Shown here in pieces: positions 1 through 9,302 of a stretch of 64,000 nucleotides of DNA. The stretch is from Galbibacter kalidii. Its GTDB lineage: Bacteria > Bacteroidota > Bacteroidia > Flavobacteriales > Flavobacteriaceae. Below the pieces are notes generated by a model that saw nothing but the letters and a program-made list of their open reading frames with translations, had not been told where the DNA came from and searched no databases. The stretch spans positions 186,001 through 250,000 of the forward strand of contig NZ_JAPFGA010000001.1 in the NCBI RefSeq assembly GCF_026241135.1, written 5' to 3'. A program made the translations under genes and the position numbers. Numbering within the stretch: the first letter of the stretch is position 1; each line of letters begins with the position of its first letter.

Positions 1-2
1 AT

Positions 3-2639
3 GTTGTGGATGGTATTAGAATCTATTCATCAAGTGATATCAATACCGATAATGTGGCTGATATATCAATTCTTAAAGGTGCATCGGCAACCGCTATTTA
101 TGGTCCTGAAGGAAGAAATGGAGTTGTGATTATAACTTCAAAACAAGGAACACCTGGGGCAGCAAAATTTGAGATAGATCACTCTTTGGCAATGAACACA
201 GTATCTGCTTTACCTGACTTTCAAAATGAATATGGCGGTGGTTATAGTCAAGAATTTAATGTTTTTAATTATGACCCCGCTACAGATCCTGCATCATGGG
301 CTTCGTTCGACGGAGATTTATACCCTGATTTTTGGGCTGATGAAAGTTGGGGGCCGAGATTAGACGGACAAATGATTAGGCATTGGGACAGTTGGATTCC
401 AGGAACACCTGAGTTTGGGGAAAAGCGAGCTTGGACTCAATCGCCTAACGATGTAAGAAGTTTTTACGATACAGCTCTGACAACTAACACCACACTGGCT
501 TTTTCTAAAGCCGGGGAAAAGTACAACGTTAGAAGTACAGTGTCTTATATAGATCAAAACGGGGTGATACCTAATTCGGGGAATAAATCGACTAAAATTT
601 CGATTAATGCAGTTTATAATGCCACTGAACGGTTGAAATTTATTGCTAACCTTAATATAGAGGATAGGGATAGGGTAAACAATCCAGATCAAAATTACGG
701 GAACCTAGGATCTAACTTTAATCAGTGGTGGCAAAGACAGCTTGACTTTAATAGGTTACAAAACTACGTTCGTAATGCACAGGTAGTTTCCTGGAATATT
801 CGTGGGCCTAGAGATCCGAGACCACTTTATTGGGATATGCCTTATTTTCATTCTTATGAAAATGAAAGACATTGGTCTAAAAACACTTATTTTGGAAAAG
901 TTGGAATTCAATATGAGATCAATGATCAACTGAGTTTTAATTTTGACGTTAGAAAAACTTTCCATTCCTGGATGGAAGATGACAGGGCGACAACCATTAG
1001 TTTGTTAGACCCTGCATGGTATGATGAGTTTCACCAAAGACATGAAAGACAAGATTTCTTTGCTATGCTTAACTATAGCAACCGTTTTATGAACGATAAC
1101 TTAGATGTTGATGTTTCTGTAGGTGGAGAAAAGGTAGAAAAAGATTGGAGAAGACTTTATGCGACTACCAATGGAGATTTGACCATTCCTGATTTTTATA
1201 ACCTATCCGGTTCTCAGGATCCTATAACAGCAGTAAATAGAAGAGAACAAGAAAAAAGAGATGCCTTGTTTGCAAAAGGGTCGATAGGTTATAAAGGCAC
1301 CTTGTATTTAGATGGTTCTTATAGGATGGACTGGTCTTCAACGGCAAGAGCTGAAGCTAACCGAGTGGATACTTACGGAGCTTCATTGAGTTTCTTAGTG
1401 CACAACATCCTTCCTGATAATGACTTTTTATCTTTTGCCAAGCTTAGAGGGGGATTTGCAAGTGCTCCATTTTTCCCGGATCCTTATTTAACAAAGAATG
1501 TGTATAATGTAAATGCATTGTACCAAGGATATGGGCGTCTTTCGGTATCAAACAATCAGGAGAACCCGATTTTAGAAGGAGGTATTAGGGATGAAATTGA
1601 AGTAGGAGCTGAATTACAGTTTCTTAGAAATCGAATTGCACTAGATTTGACATACTTTAATAGAGTAGACAAAGGTCTTCCTATCAATGTGCCACTGGAT
1701 GGTGCCACAGGTTATTCAAACATTACCGTTAACAGTGGAAAACAAACCACTAAAGGATATGAACTAGCTCTGGTTGGTGATGTTATAGCTTCTGAAAATG
1801 TAACTTGGTCACTTGGAGTGAACTTTGCTACTTTAGAACGCGTAGTTGATGAATTATACCCGGGGATTGATGCCAGGGATTTAAGTACATATACCTCAAA
1901 CATGAGGCTACAGGAAAGAGTAGGAGAAGAATGGGGACTTTTTTACGGAACCGGATTTGCTACTGATGATAACGGAAACATTATGTTTACCGAAAATGAT
2001 GGTGTTTATTATTACAGTATTCAACAGAATAAATTCTTAGGATCTTTACTACCTGATTTTACTGGAGGTATTACTTCGAATTTACAGTACAACAACATTT
2101 CTTTGGCTCTTGGATTCGATTTTCAAAAAGGAGGAAAATACTACTCGAGAACAGAGCGGTATATGGATCACTCCGGTCTTACTTCTTATACTGCCGGGTT
2201 GAACGATTTGGGTAATCCAAAAAGGGATCCTGTTAATGAAGGTGGAGGAGAGCATGTTGTTGGAGTTTTACAAACAGGTACTGATGATGCCGGAAACCCA
2301 ATCAGTGATGGTACCGTGGTTGACGCTTATGTAGACCCACAAGAATTGTACAATTCAGGTAATTTGGGTAATATCTATGAGAACAACCTTCACGATGCTA
2401 CTTATATAAAATTACGAACTGTTCGATTGACCTATAATTTCCCTGAGGATGTGGTGAAAAAGTTGAGCCTCTCAGGAGCTTCATTAGGATTATTTGGTAA
2501 CAATCTTTGGCTGATAGATTCTGATATGAAATGGGTTGATCCATCGGAGTTGGAAAAACGAAGTGAGATCAACTGGGCTGAATCAGGTACTTTACCTATG
2601 ACCAGAACAATAGGTATGAATCTAAAGTTAACTTTTTAA
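3..2639 (+). CDS. SusC-like TonB-dependent receptor, 3' part (5' end outside window)
   Basis: This is an outer-membrane TonB-dependent transporter of the SusC/RagA type, which imports oligosaccharides together with a SusD lipoprotein. The open frame runs in from the window edge (codon GTT at 3), so signal peptide, carboxypeptidase-like domain and TonB box are missing. What remains starts in the plug domain, with the family motifs VVDGIRIYSS, ILKGASATAIYG and GVVIITSK, followed by about 830 residues of alternating beta-strand barrel and the C-terminal strand MTRTIGMNLKLTF. The susD gene starts 10 bp downstream, as is usual for a susCD operon. Substrate cannot be told from the fragment. Confidence 0.95.
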   Translation, partial: VVDGIRIYSSSDINTDNVADISILKGASATAIYGPEGRNGVVIITSKQGTPGAAKFEIDHSLAMNTVSALPDFQNEYGGGYSQEFNVFNYDPATDPASWASFDGDLYPDFWADESWGPRLDGQMIRHWDSWIPGTPEFGEKRAWTQSPNDVRSFYDTALTTNTTLAFSKAGEKYNVRSTVSYIDQNGVIPNSGNKSTKISINAVYNATERLKFIANLNIEDRDRVNNPDQNYGNLGSNFNQWWQRQLDFNRLQNYVRNAQVVSWNIRGPRDPRPLYWDMPYFHSYENERHWSKNTYFGKVGIQYEINDQLSFNFDVRKTFHSWMEDDRATTISLLDPAWYDEFHQRHERQDFFAMLNYSNRFMNDNLDVDVSVGGEKVEKDWRRLYATTNGDLTIPDFYNLSGSQDPITAVNRREQEKRDALFAKGSIGYKGTLYLDGSYRMDWSSTARAEANRVDTYGASLSFLVHNILPDNDFLSFAKLRGGFASAPFFPDPYLTKNVYNVNALYQGYGRLSVSNNQENPILEGGIRDEIEVGAELQFLRNRIALDLTYFNRVDKGLPINVPLDGATGYSNITVNSGKQTTKGYELALVGDVIASENVTWSLGVNFATLERVVDELYPGIDARDLSTYTSNMRLQERVGEEWGLFYGTGFATDDNGNIMFTENDGVYYYSIQQNKFLGSLLPDFTGGITSNLQYNNISLALGFDFQKGGKYYSRTERYMDHSGLTSYTAGLNDLGNPKRDPVNEGGGEHVVGVLQTGTDDAGNPISDGTVVDAYVDPQELYNSGNLGNIYENNLHDATYIKLRTVRLTYNFPEDVVKKLSLSGASLGLFGNNLWLIDSDMKWVDPSELEKRSEINWAESGTLPMTRTIGMNLKLTF

Positions 2640-2649
2640 AAAAAATCAC

Positions 2650-4101
2650 ATGAATAACTTAATTAAAAAAATAGGATTGATTGCGTGTCTCGCTGTAGTA
2701 TACAGTTCGTGTGACAATATCGATTACGAGGACACTAATGAGAACCCCAACGGACCAACTGCTGCGGTTACTTCACAGTTGTTGGCGAATGCACTTTCTA
2801 ATATCCCGGACATTGTTGTAGATGAAACTCCTATTATATATATGCAACATATAACGGAGGGGCAGTATCCGGGAGCTTCCAGATATACAGGTTTGACCTA
2901 TAGTTATGATGGGTGGTACATAGGCCCCCTGCAGGATTTGAATAGGGTTATAGAACTCAATGAAGACCCGAGGACTGCCGAAGAGGCTCTGGCTTATGGG
3001 TATAACGACAACCAGATAGCAGTTGCTAAATTGGTTAGAGCATACTTTTTACATTATATGACCGATCGATGGGGAGCACTTCCTTGGACAGAGGCATTTA
3101 TGGGGATTGAAAACCCACAGCCTAAATTTGATACCCAAGAAAGTATTTACGATTATCTATTTGCTGAAATCGAAGAATCCTTACAGTTAATTTCCCCCGG
3201 AGAGTCTGGGCCAAGTGGAGACTTTTTCTTAGGAGGAGATATGGGAAAATGGGCGTCATTTGCCAATAATCTTAAAATGACTATGGCGTTGCGTATTTCA
3301 GATGTAAAACCAGGTCTGGCTCAAACCAAATTTGAGGAAAGCGTAGCCTCAGGATTATTAGTGATGTCCAATGCTGATAATATAGAATATAACTACGGTA
3401 CAGATGATGCTAGTGATAGTCCGTGGATGGATAACTTTAGAACACGGGAAGATTATATCCTTTCCAGAACTATGATAGAGTCGTTACGTGAGAATCAGGA
3501 TCCAAGATTGTTTGAATATGCCGAACCGGCAAGGGATAGTGTTTCTCCGGTTACTAACTTCCCCGACGGATCCGATGAGCCTTATGTAGGTGCTCCTAAT
3601 GGTACAGTTAACGGGAATGTTCCAAGTTACTCCTTTATCAGAAATGAAATTATTTATGAACCGGATTATCCATCACCTATTTACACGGCCGCTCAGGTCA
3701 AATTTGCTTTGGCTGAGGCTGCAGGAAAAGGATGGAGTGTAGGAGGAAGCGATGCCGCTACCTTGTATGAAGAAGCAATAACAGCTTCCATGGAATATTG
3801 GGGAGTAGAAGCTGCAGATATTGATAGTTACATCGCAGCTCATCCTTATGGTGGTATTGAAGACATCGCCTACGAAAAGTGGATAGCCTTGTATTTGAAT
3901 GGACCCGAGACTTGGGCTGAGTGGAGGAGGTTAGATGCTCCTTATTTAGAGCCTTCAGAAAATGCCAGTGACCCGAGAATTCCGGTGAGACATGCTTACG
4001 ATGCTTCTATTGCCGATAACAATAAAGCGAACTATGATGAAATGATATCCTTCCAGGGACCGGATAATTTACACACTAAATTATGGTGGGATGTAAATTA
4101 A
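2650..4101 (+). CDS. SusD/RagB-like nutrient-binding outer-membrane lipoprotein (SusD-like_2 type)
   Basis: This is the surface glycan-binding lipoprotein partner of the SusC protein just upstream. The 483-residue product has a short lipoprotein signal ending at SSC (Cys near residue 24) and then the NENPNGPTA segment typical of the SusD-like_2 branch. The TPR-like helical core follows (LVRAYFLHYMTDRWGALPW, near residues 118-136). The C-terminal region has AEWRRLDAPYLEP and ends in DPRIPVRH...LWWDVN. Ten bases separate it from susC, so the two are surely co-transcribed. No glycoside hydrolase follows before the terminator hairpins at 4149-4262, so the catalytic genes of this PUL, if any, lie upstream of the window. 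Confidence 0.93.
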   Translation: MNNLIKKIGLIACLAVVYSSCDNIDYEDTNENPNGPTAAVTSQLLANALSNIPDIVVDETPIIYMQHITEGQYPGASRYTGLTYSYDGWYIGPLQDLNRVIELNEDPRTAEEALAYGYNDNQIAVAKLVRAYFLHYMTDRWGALPWTEAFMGIENPQPKFDTQESIYDYLFAEIEESLQLISPGESGPSGDFFLGGDMGKWASFANNLKMTMALRISDVKPGLAQTKFEESVASGLLVMSNADNIEYNYGTDDASDSPWMDNFRTREDYILSRTMIESLRENQDPRLFEYAEPARDSVSPVTNFPDGSDEPYVGAPNGTVNGNVPSYSFIRNEIIYEPDYPSPIYTAAQVKFALAEAAGKGWSVGGSDAATLYEEAITASMEYWGVEAADIDSYIAAHPYGGIEDIAYEKWIALYLNGPETWAEWRRLDAPYLEPSENASDPRIPVRHAYDASIADNNKANYDEMISFQGPDNLHTKLWWDVN

Positions 4102-4148
4102 CTTTGGAATAAAATAAGAATATAATTGTTCTCACTTTTATAGCTTCA

Positions 4149-4189
4149 TAAAGCTCTATGAGATTTTTCTTGTAGGGCTTTATTTTTTT
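4149..4189 (+). terminator. Rho-independent terminator after first susCD pair
   Basis: TAAAGCTCTA (4149-4158) can pair with TAGGGCTTTA (4173-4182) with one G-T pair, and seven T residues follow on the plus strand. It lies 48 bp after the susD stop codon. Confidence 0.7.
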
Positions 4190-4226
4190 GTTGAGTGTTA
4201 TAAATAATTTGTTTGAAGGGAATAAG

Positions 4227-4262
4227 AAAGCCGATTGATTTGTGATAACCAATCGGCTTTTT
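4227..4262. terminator. Bidirectional terminator between susD and purA
   Basis: AAAGCCGATTG (4227-4237) is a perfect inverted repeat of CAATCGGCTTT (4250-4260), with a 12-nt loop. T-rich flanks occur on both strands. It can stop plus-strand readthrough from susD and minus-strand transcription from purA, whose stop codon is at 4286. Confidence 0.85.
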
Positions 4263-4285
4263 AATGTTGTTTATACGGAGAGAAA

Positions 4286-5557
4286 CTACCTATGAATAGT
4301 CTGTGTCCTATCCGGACCTACAGATACGATCTTGATAGGAACATTCAGTTCTTTTTCAAGGAAGTCGATGTATTTGTTTAAAGCTTCAGGAAAATCCTTT
4401 TCGCTGCTTATTTGGGTCAGGTCTTTATCCCAACCATCAATTTCGGTATAAACGGGAGTTATATTTTCCGCTTCAATATTGTATGGTAAATGTTTAATAG
4501 TTTCACCTCTGTAGTTGTAGGCAGTGCAAACTTTCAGTTTTTTAAACCCACTTAAAACATCGGCTTTCATCATCATAAGTTGTGTAACGCCATTTACTTG
4601 AACGGCATACCGCAAGGCTACCAAATCGAGCCACCCACATCTTCTCTTTCTTCCGGTGGTAGCACCAAATTCTTTTCCTACACGCCCAATAGTGTCTCCA
4701 TCTTCATCAAAAAGCTCGGTAGGGAAGGGGCCACTACCCACTCGGGTGGTGTAAGCCTTAAAAATTCCAAAAACCTCGCCTATTTTTCCCGGAGCAATCC
4801 CCAAACCGGTACAAGCTCCTGCTGCGGTGGTATTGGATGAGGTTACAAAAGGGTATGTCCCAAAGTCGATATCGAGTAACGAACCTTGTGCGCCTTCGGC
4901 AAGAATAGATTTTCCATTTTGTTGCGCTTGGTGAATGTACTCTTCACTATCGATAAAAGTAAGGGTTTTAAGTACTTTAACCGCTTTAAAAAATTCGGCT
5001 TCCAACTCATCCAAATTGTATTGAATATCTACATTGTAAAAGTTGATCATGGCTTCGTGCTTATCAGCCAGCATACGGTATTTTTCTTTCCAGTTTTCCA
5101 GTTCGAGATCCCCTACGCGGATTCCGTTTCTTCCGGTTTTGTCCATATAAGTAGGACCAATTCCTTTTAAGGTCGAACCTATCTTTGCTTTTCCTTTGGA
5201 AGCTTCAGAAGCAGCATCCAGAAGTCGGTGTGTGGGAAGGATAAGGTGTGCCTTTCTGGAAATCAATAGTTTTGACTTGATGTCAATATTGAATTTCTCC
5301 AGATTTTCCAGTTCTTTTTGAAAGATCACGGGATCGATAACAACCCCATTCCCAACGATATTGATTGCATTCTCGTGAAAAATCCCGGATGGAATGGTGT
5401 GTAAAACATGTTTTATACCGTCAAATTCTAAGGTGTGTCCTGCATTGGGACCTCCTTGAAAACGGGCAATAATATTATAATCTTTGGTGAGGACATCTAC
5501 GATTTTACCTTTTCCTTCATCTCCCCATTGTAATCCTAGTAGTAAATCTACTGCCAT
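4286..5557 (-). CDS. purA: Adenylosuccinate synthase
   Basis: PurA joins IMP and aspartate at the expense of GTP to give adenylosuccinate, the first committed step of AMP synthesis in the cytoplasm. The product has the P-loop-like WGDEGKGK near residues 11-18 with the catalytic Asp, GGPNAGHTL with the catalytic His near 41, GIGPTYMDKTGRNGIR and TTTGRKRRCGW, which are all family signatures. I start it at the ATG at 5557 (423 residues, MAVDLLLGL...), the usual family length. The frame stays open 23 codons further upstream, but that extension would overlap the end of the Fur-family gene and has no family match. It follows that regulator by 19 bp and probably shares its transcript. Confidence 0.97.
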   Translation of the reverse strand: MAVDLLLGLQWGDEGKGKIVDVLTKDYNIIARFQGGPNAGHTLEFDGIKHVLHTIPSGIFHENAINIVGNGVVIDPVIFQKELENLEKFNIDIKSKLLISRKAHLILPTHRLLDAASEASKGKAKIGSTLKGIGPTYMDKTGRNGIRVGDLELENWKEKYRMLADKHEAMINFYNVDIQYNLDELEAEFFKAVKVLKTLTFIDSEEYIHQAQQNGKSILAEGAQGSLLDIDFGTYPFVTSSNTTAAGACTGLGIAPGKIGEVFGIFKAYTTRVGSGPFPTELFDEDGDTIGRVGKEFGATTGRKRRCGWLDLVALRYAVQVNGVTQLMMMKADVLSGFKKLKVCTAYNYRGETIKHLPYNIEAENITPVYTEIDGWDKDLTQISSEKDFPEALNKYIDFLEKELNVPIKIVSVGPDRTQTIHR

Positions 5558-5576
5558 TGTCTGTAAATAAAAATTA

Positions 5577-6020
5577 TTAGCTTTTTTTGTTTTTGGTGCC
5601 GTAAAAGTATAACGAATGGTTCTCAATCTTAATGTTGAAAACCTCTTCGATCGTTTTTTGGATATTTTGAATGCGCGGATCGCAAAACTCCATCACTTCC
5701 CCGGTATCGGTCAAGATAACATGGTCGTGCTGTTTGTCGAAATACGATTTTTCATAATGCGCCTGATTTTGCCCAAACTGGTGTTTCCTCACCAGATTGC
5801 ACTCTAGAAGAAGTTCTATGGTGTTGTATAGTGTAGCGCGACTTACACGATAGTTCTTGTTTTTCATTTTGATGTAGAGTGATTCTATATCAAAATGTTC
5901 GTCGCTTTCGTAAATTTCTTGTAGGATAGCATATCGCTCAGGAGTTTTCCTGTGCTTGTGTTCTTCCAAAAACTTAGTGAACACGTTTTTAACGATTTCC
6001 TGATTTTTTTCGTTCGCCAT
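5577..6020 (-). CDS. Fur family transcriptional regulator
   Basis: This is a metal- or peroxide-responsive DNA-binding repressor of the Fur/PerR/Zur superfamily, 147 residues. The N-terminal winged helix covers about residues 20-85, with the recognition-helix motif [15 protein letters not shown]. The dimerisation domain carries the metal-ligand motif HDH (98-100) plus H88 and E90. It has only two cysteines (C74, C113) and lacks the paired CxxC structural zinc site seen in many Fur and PerR proteins. Specificity therefore cannot be assigned. It lies between rel and purA on the same strand, an arrangement that suggests a housekeeping context. A near-palindrome overlaps its -7 element. Confidence 0.9.
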   Translation of the reverse strand: MANEKNQEIVKNVFTKFLEEHKHRKTPERYAILQEIYESDEHFDIESLYIKMKNKNYRVSRATLYNTIELLLECNLVRKHQFGQNQAHYEKSYFDKQHDHVILTDTGEVMEFCDPRIQNIQKTIEEVFNIKIENHSLYFYGTKNKKS

Positions 6021-6041
6021 GACTAAATCAACAAATTAAAC

Positions 6042-6053
6042 TACAAATGTAGT
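6042..6053 (-). promoter_or_regulatory. -7 promoter element of the Fur-family gene inside a short inverted repeat
   Basis: The minus strand reads TACATTTG at 6051-6044, matching the Bacteroidota -7 consensus TAnnTTTG, and gives a 5' leader of roughly 15 nt. It sits inside CTACAAATGTAG (6042-6053), where CTACA and TGTAG are perfect inverted arms. That is a plausible autoregulatory operator, but this is inference. No clear -33 TTTG is seen. Confidence 0.5.
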
Positions 6054-6061
6054 GTTTAAAA

Positions 6062-8266
6062 TTAAATTCGCCTTACTTTATCTATCCCATTAATCTTTTT
6101 CAGGTTCTCTAACAATTTTTTCAGAATTGTCTTATTTTTAACTTCTACGGTAATGTTGCCTGAAAAAACACCGCCTTCAGTTTCAAAATTGATGTTTTTC
6201 ATATTTACGTGCATATTGTTGGAGATAACCTTGGTAACATTACTCACCAATCCAAGATTATCGATACCTCCCAATTTGATCTCTGCCGTAAACTCTTGTT
6301 GTGTGGAATCGATCCACTTGGCGGGAATGATTCTATAGGCATAGTTGGACTGAAGTGAAATGGCATTCGGACAATTCTTTTTATGAACTTTGATTCCTTC
6401 ATTAACGGTGATAAATCCGAAAACGGCATCCCCCGGGATAGGACTGCAACAATTGGAAAATTTATAATCGAGTTTTTCTTCTTCTTTTCCAAACACCAGA
6501 AGATCGTATTTATTGGTGATTTCATCACGGTTAATTTCTTCTGTAGATGCGGGTTTGCGCATTCTGTTCTTGAAGAAATTGATGAAAGTGTTGTTCCGTG
6601 AAGCAGCAAAATTCTTCAGCATTTGATTGTCTATAGTGCTAATCCCAACCCTGTAGAACAAATCTAAGCTGGTTTTCATTTTAAAATAGACCACCAAGTC
6701 GTTTATAACACTCTCGTTGAGCGTGATCTTCATGTGTCTTAATTTACGACGGAGGATCTCCTTGCCTTCCAGGGCAATTTGTTTCTTTTCTTCTTTGAGT
6801 GAAGATTTTATTTTTGATCGTGCCCGTGCTGTAGTGGCATATTCCAACCAGTTTGCGTTGGGTTTCGAACTTTCGGATGTGATGATCTCTACTTGGTCAC
6901 CACTTTTCAATTCGCGACTAAGTGGAACTAATTTCCCGTTTACTTTGGCACCACGGGTCTTTAATCCGATCTCGGTATGGATGTTGAAAGCAAAATCGAG
7001 AGGTGTAGCCCCTTTGGGGAGCGATTTGAGTTCGCCCTTCGGAGTAAAGACAAATATTTCCTGGGAATAGAGGTTGAGTTTAAACTCCTCTACAAAATCT
7101 ACTGCATTTCCTTCTGAATTTTCCAAGGCCTCCTGCAAGCGATTCAGCCATATGTCTATTCCTTGCTCTTTTTGATCGCCGTGTTTGTATTTGAAATGAG
7201 CCGCATATCCTTTTTCGGCAATTTCATGCATACGCTCACTGCGTATTTGTACTTCGACCCACCGTCCTTTTGGTCCCATAACAGTTATGTGGAGTGCTTC
7301 ATACCCGGTTGTTTTGGGTGATGAGATCCAGTCGCGCAAACGGATGGGGTTAGGCCTGAAGTGATCGGTCACGACGGAATAGATTTTCCATGCAAGGAAT
7401 TTTTCATTGGCAGCATCACTTTTATAGATGATTCTGATGGCAAACTTATCGTAGACTTCATCAAAACTCACATTTTGAGCTTTCATTTTCCTGCGGATGG
7501 AAAAAATAGATTTTGGTCGGCCTTTGATCACATAGTTTAAACCTTCGGAATCTAAATTTTCTTTGATGATATTGCTGAAAGCATCAATATAGGCTTCTTG
7601 TGCTTCCTTACTATCCTCCATTTTATTCAAAATGTCCCTGTAGACATTAGGCTCAGTATATTTTAAACCGAGGTCTTCGAGTTCGGTTTTTATGTTATAA
7701 AGTCCAATTCGGTGGGCAAGGGGAGCATAAATATACAGTGTTTCCGAAGCGATTTTCACCTGTTTATGATCCACCATGGCATCCATAGTTTGCATATTGT
7801 GCAGGCGGTCTGCAATCTTAATAAGAATAACCCTGACATCGTCGTTCAGGGTCAATAGCATTTTTCTGAAGTTTTCTGCTTGCAGGGAAATATCTTGTTC
7901 GGAACTCAATTGGGAAATTTTGGTGAGTCCATCCACAATACGGGCTACGGTTTCACCAAAAAGGCGCTCTATGTCCTCAAGGGTATAAGAGGTGTCTTCA
8001 ACTACATCATGCAATAAAGCTGCCGCAATGGCAGTTGCATCCAGTCCGATTTGCTGTGCTACAATCTTCGCAACGGCAATCGGATGGAAAATATAGGCCT
8101 CGCCACTTTTCCGGCGTTGGTCTTTATGCGCATCTACAGCCGTGTCAAAAGCATGCCTGATGAGCTTCTTGTCATCATCAGAGAGCGTTTGATAACTTAT
8201 GCGCAGCAATTCCTTGTACTGCCTGGCGATTTCTTTATTCTCTTTTTCTACATCTAATACCCTCAT
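6062..8266 (-). CDS. rel: Bifunctional (p)ppGpp synthetase/hydrolase (Rel/SpoT family)
   Basis: The enzyme makes and degrades the alarmone (p)ppGpp in the stringent response. The 734-residue protein has the full long-RSH layout. The HD hydrolase domain carries the metal-site HD at residues 86-87 and DRLHNM near 153-158. The synthetase domain carries GRPKSIFSIRRKM near 249-261 and the RDW...TGYEALH segment near 311-326. A TGS domain lies near 405-465, then a helical and Cys-containing region (NCCSPIPGD), and an ACT domain over the last about 75 residues. Since both HD and synthetase motifs are intact, it should be bifunctional. It lies 41 bp upstream of the Fur-family gene on the same strand. 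Confidence 0.96.
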   Translation of the reverse strand: MRVLDVEKENKEIARQYKELLRISYQTLSDDDKKLIRHAFDTAVDAHKDQRRKSGEAYIFHPIAVAKIVAQQIGLDATAIAAALLHDVVEDTSYTLEDIERLFGETVARIVDGLTKISQLSSEQDISLQAENFRKMLLTLNDDVRVILIKIADRLHNMQTMDAMVDHKQVKIASETLYIYAPLAHRIGLYNIKTELEDLGLKYTEPNVYRDILNKMEDSKEAQEAYIDAFSNIIKENLDSEGLNYVIKGRPKSIFSIRRKMKAQNVSFDEVYDKFAIRIIYKSDAANEKFLAWKIYSVVTDHFRPNPIRLRDWISSPKTTGYEALHITVMGPKGRWVEVQIRSERMHEIAEKGYAAHFKYKHGDQKEQGIDIWLNRLQEALENSEGNAVDFVEEFKLNLYSQEIFVFTPKGELKSLPKGATPLDFAFNIHTEIGLKTRGAKVNGKLVPLSRELKSGDQVEIITSESSKPNANWLEYATTARARSKIKSSLKEEKKQIALEGKEILRRKLRHMKITLNESVINDLVVYFKMKTSLDLFYRVGISTIDNQMLKNFAASRNNTFINFFKNRMRKPASTEEINRDEITNKYDLLVFGKEEEKLDYKFSNCCSPIPGDAVFGFITVNEGIKVHKKNCPNAISLQSNYAYRIIPAKWIDSTQQEFTAEIKLGGIDNLGLVSNVTKVISNNMHVNMKNINFETEGGVFSGNITVEVKNKTILKKLLENLKKINGIDKVRRI

Positions 8267-8410
8267 ATATTAAAAATAGCATAAACTTTAGTATTTAACA
8301 ACAAAATTCATGCCTTAAAATAGATTAAGTCATTTATAAAGCAATCTAGATCTTAGAAGGTTTTAGGTTGGAGTTTTTAGACTTGTTTTTTATAGGACTG
8401 TCGATCGGTT

Positions 8411-8941
8411 TTATTTTTTCTCGATGGAATACTTGATCCTTTTCCCGGAATAACCTATGGTATAACCGTGCACTTTTTCTTTTCTAACTTCATTATCAAT
8501 TTTGTATTCCAATGATAAAGAATTGTCTTTTACAATATAAATCCACTCTATATCTTTTTTACCAATACCCAGTCTGTCGATGGTTTTTGTTTCGCCTCCT
8601 ATTATTTTGATGTCGGTAAGGGTTTCCCCGGTATTGTTGACCAAGGTGATGACCATATGGTTGATAAGAAACATCGCAAATTTGAAATAGAGTAAAGCGA
8701 TGGAAATGTTGAGCAACATCAACCCCGAGGTTTTTAAATGTTTTTTACGCTTGTTTTTCCGGTTAACCACCCTAATAACCAACAAGAAGAGAATGCCAAT
8801 GTTTAATATTGCGGCAATGGCAATAAAAATTGGAGCTATGAGAATTATAACCGGGGAATTTGTGAAATAATAGATAATTAAAAGTACAGTACTGATCAAA
8901 AATGTGAGCACTGCTGTATAAATGCCTGTTTTGTTAATCAT
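8411..8941 (-). CDS. Hypothetical membrane protein with three N-terminal TM segments
   Basis: I do not recognise a family. The 176-residue product has three hydrophobic stretches (about residues 8-26, 30-56 and 73-97) separated by a basic loop (RVVNRKNKRKKH). A soluble C-terminal domain of about 75 residues follows, with a beta-rich pattern (LVNNTGETLTDIKIIGGE...). The C-terminus is very basic. It stands alone between rel and a damaged partial copy of its own 3' half (about 9007-9300). The intact frame suggests it is expressed. Confidence 0.6.
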   Translation of the reverse strand: MINKTGIYTAVLTFLISTVLLIIYYFTNSPVIILIAPIFIAIAAILNIGILFLLVIRVVNRKNKRKKHLKTSGLMLLNISIALLYFKFAMFLINHMVITLVNNTGETLTDIKIIGGETKTIDRLGIGKKDIEWIYIVKDNSLSLEYKIDNEVRKEKVHGYTIGYSGKRIKYSIEKK

Positions 8942-9006
8942 AGTAGTTAGAGTAGGGGTAACACGTATAATTGAAAACGAATTTCATTTCAGAATATTTC
9001 ATAAAG

Positions 9007-9300
9007 GGCTGCAGTCGGTTTTATTTTTTCTCTATGAAATACTTGATCCTTTTCCCGGAATAACCTATGGTATAACCGTGAAGTTTTTCTTTTCTGACTT
9101 CATCATCAATTTTGTATTCCAAGAAAAAGGATTGTCTTTTACTCACTAAGTGAGATTTATAATGCTCCGACGCTTGCCTGACGGTAGGCAGGCCTGTCTA
9201 TCGGTAGACAGGCTTACCCCGAGGTTGTTGACCATAGTATAAAATGTGTGTTATGATATTATTACTGGAAGATTTGTAAATAAGTATCGATTGGTTAAAA
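9007..9300 (-). pseudogene. Decayed partial copy of the neighbouring membrane-protein gene, interrupted by a repeat
   Basis: Bases 9007-9141 match 8398-8532, the 3' end of the gene at 8411-8941, with only scattered mismatches (by eye about nine in ten). They include the stretch encoding the C-terminal KVHGYTIGYSGKRIKYSI-like segment. The match then breaks into the CTCACTAAGTGAG repeat at 9140-9232. Weaker resemblance to 8620-8650 and 8840-8885 follows up to about 9300. There is no start codon and no continuous frame. It is best read as a tandem duplicate that lost its 5' half and picked up, or recombined at, the repeat. Confidence 0.65.
9140..9232. repeat. Interspersed repeat, copy 1 (CTCACTAAGTGAG family)
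   Basis: It begins TACTCACTAAGTGAGATTT, continues with ATGCTCCGACGCTTGCC, and ends near ACCCCGAGGTTGTT. The same landmarks occur in order at 41073-41140 and 41223-41320. The first 13 bases are a perfect 6+1+6 palindrome. Inside this copy are two hairpins, GCCTGACGGTAGGC and GCCTGTCTATCGGTAGACAGGC. Confidence 0.7.
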
Positions 9301-9302
9301 AA

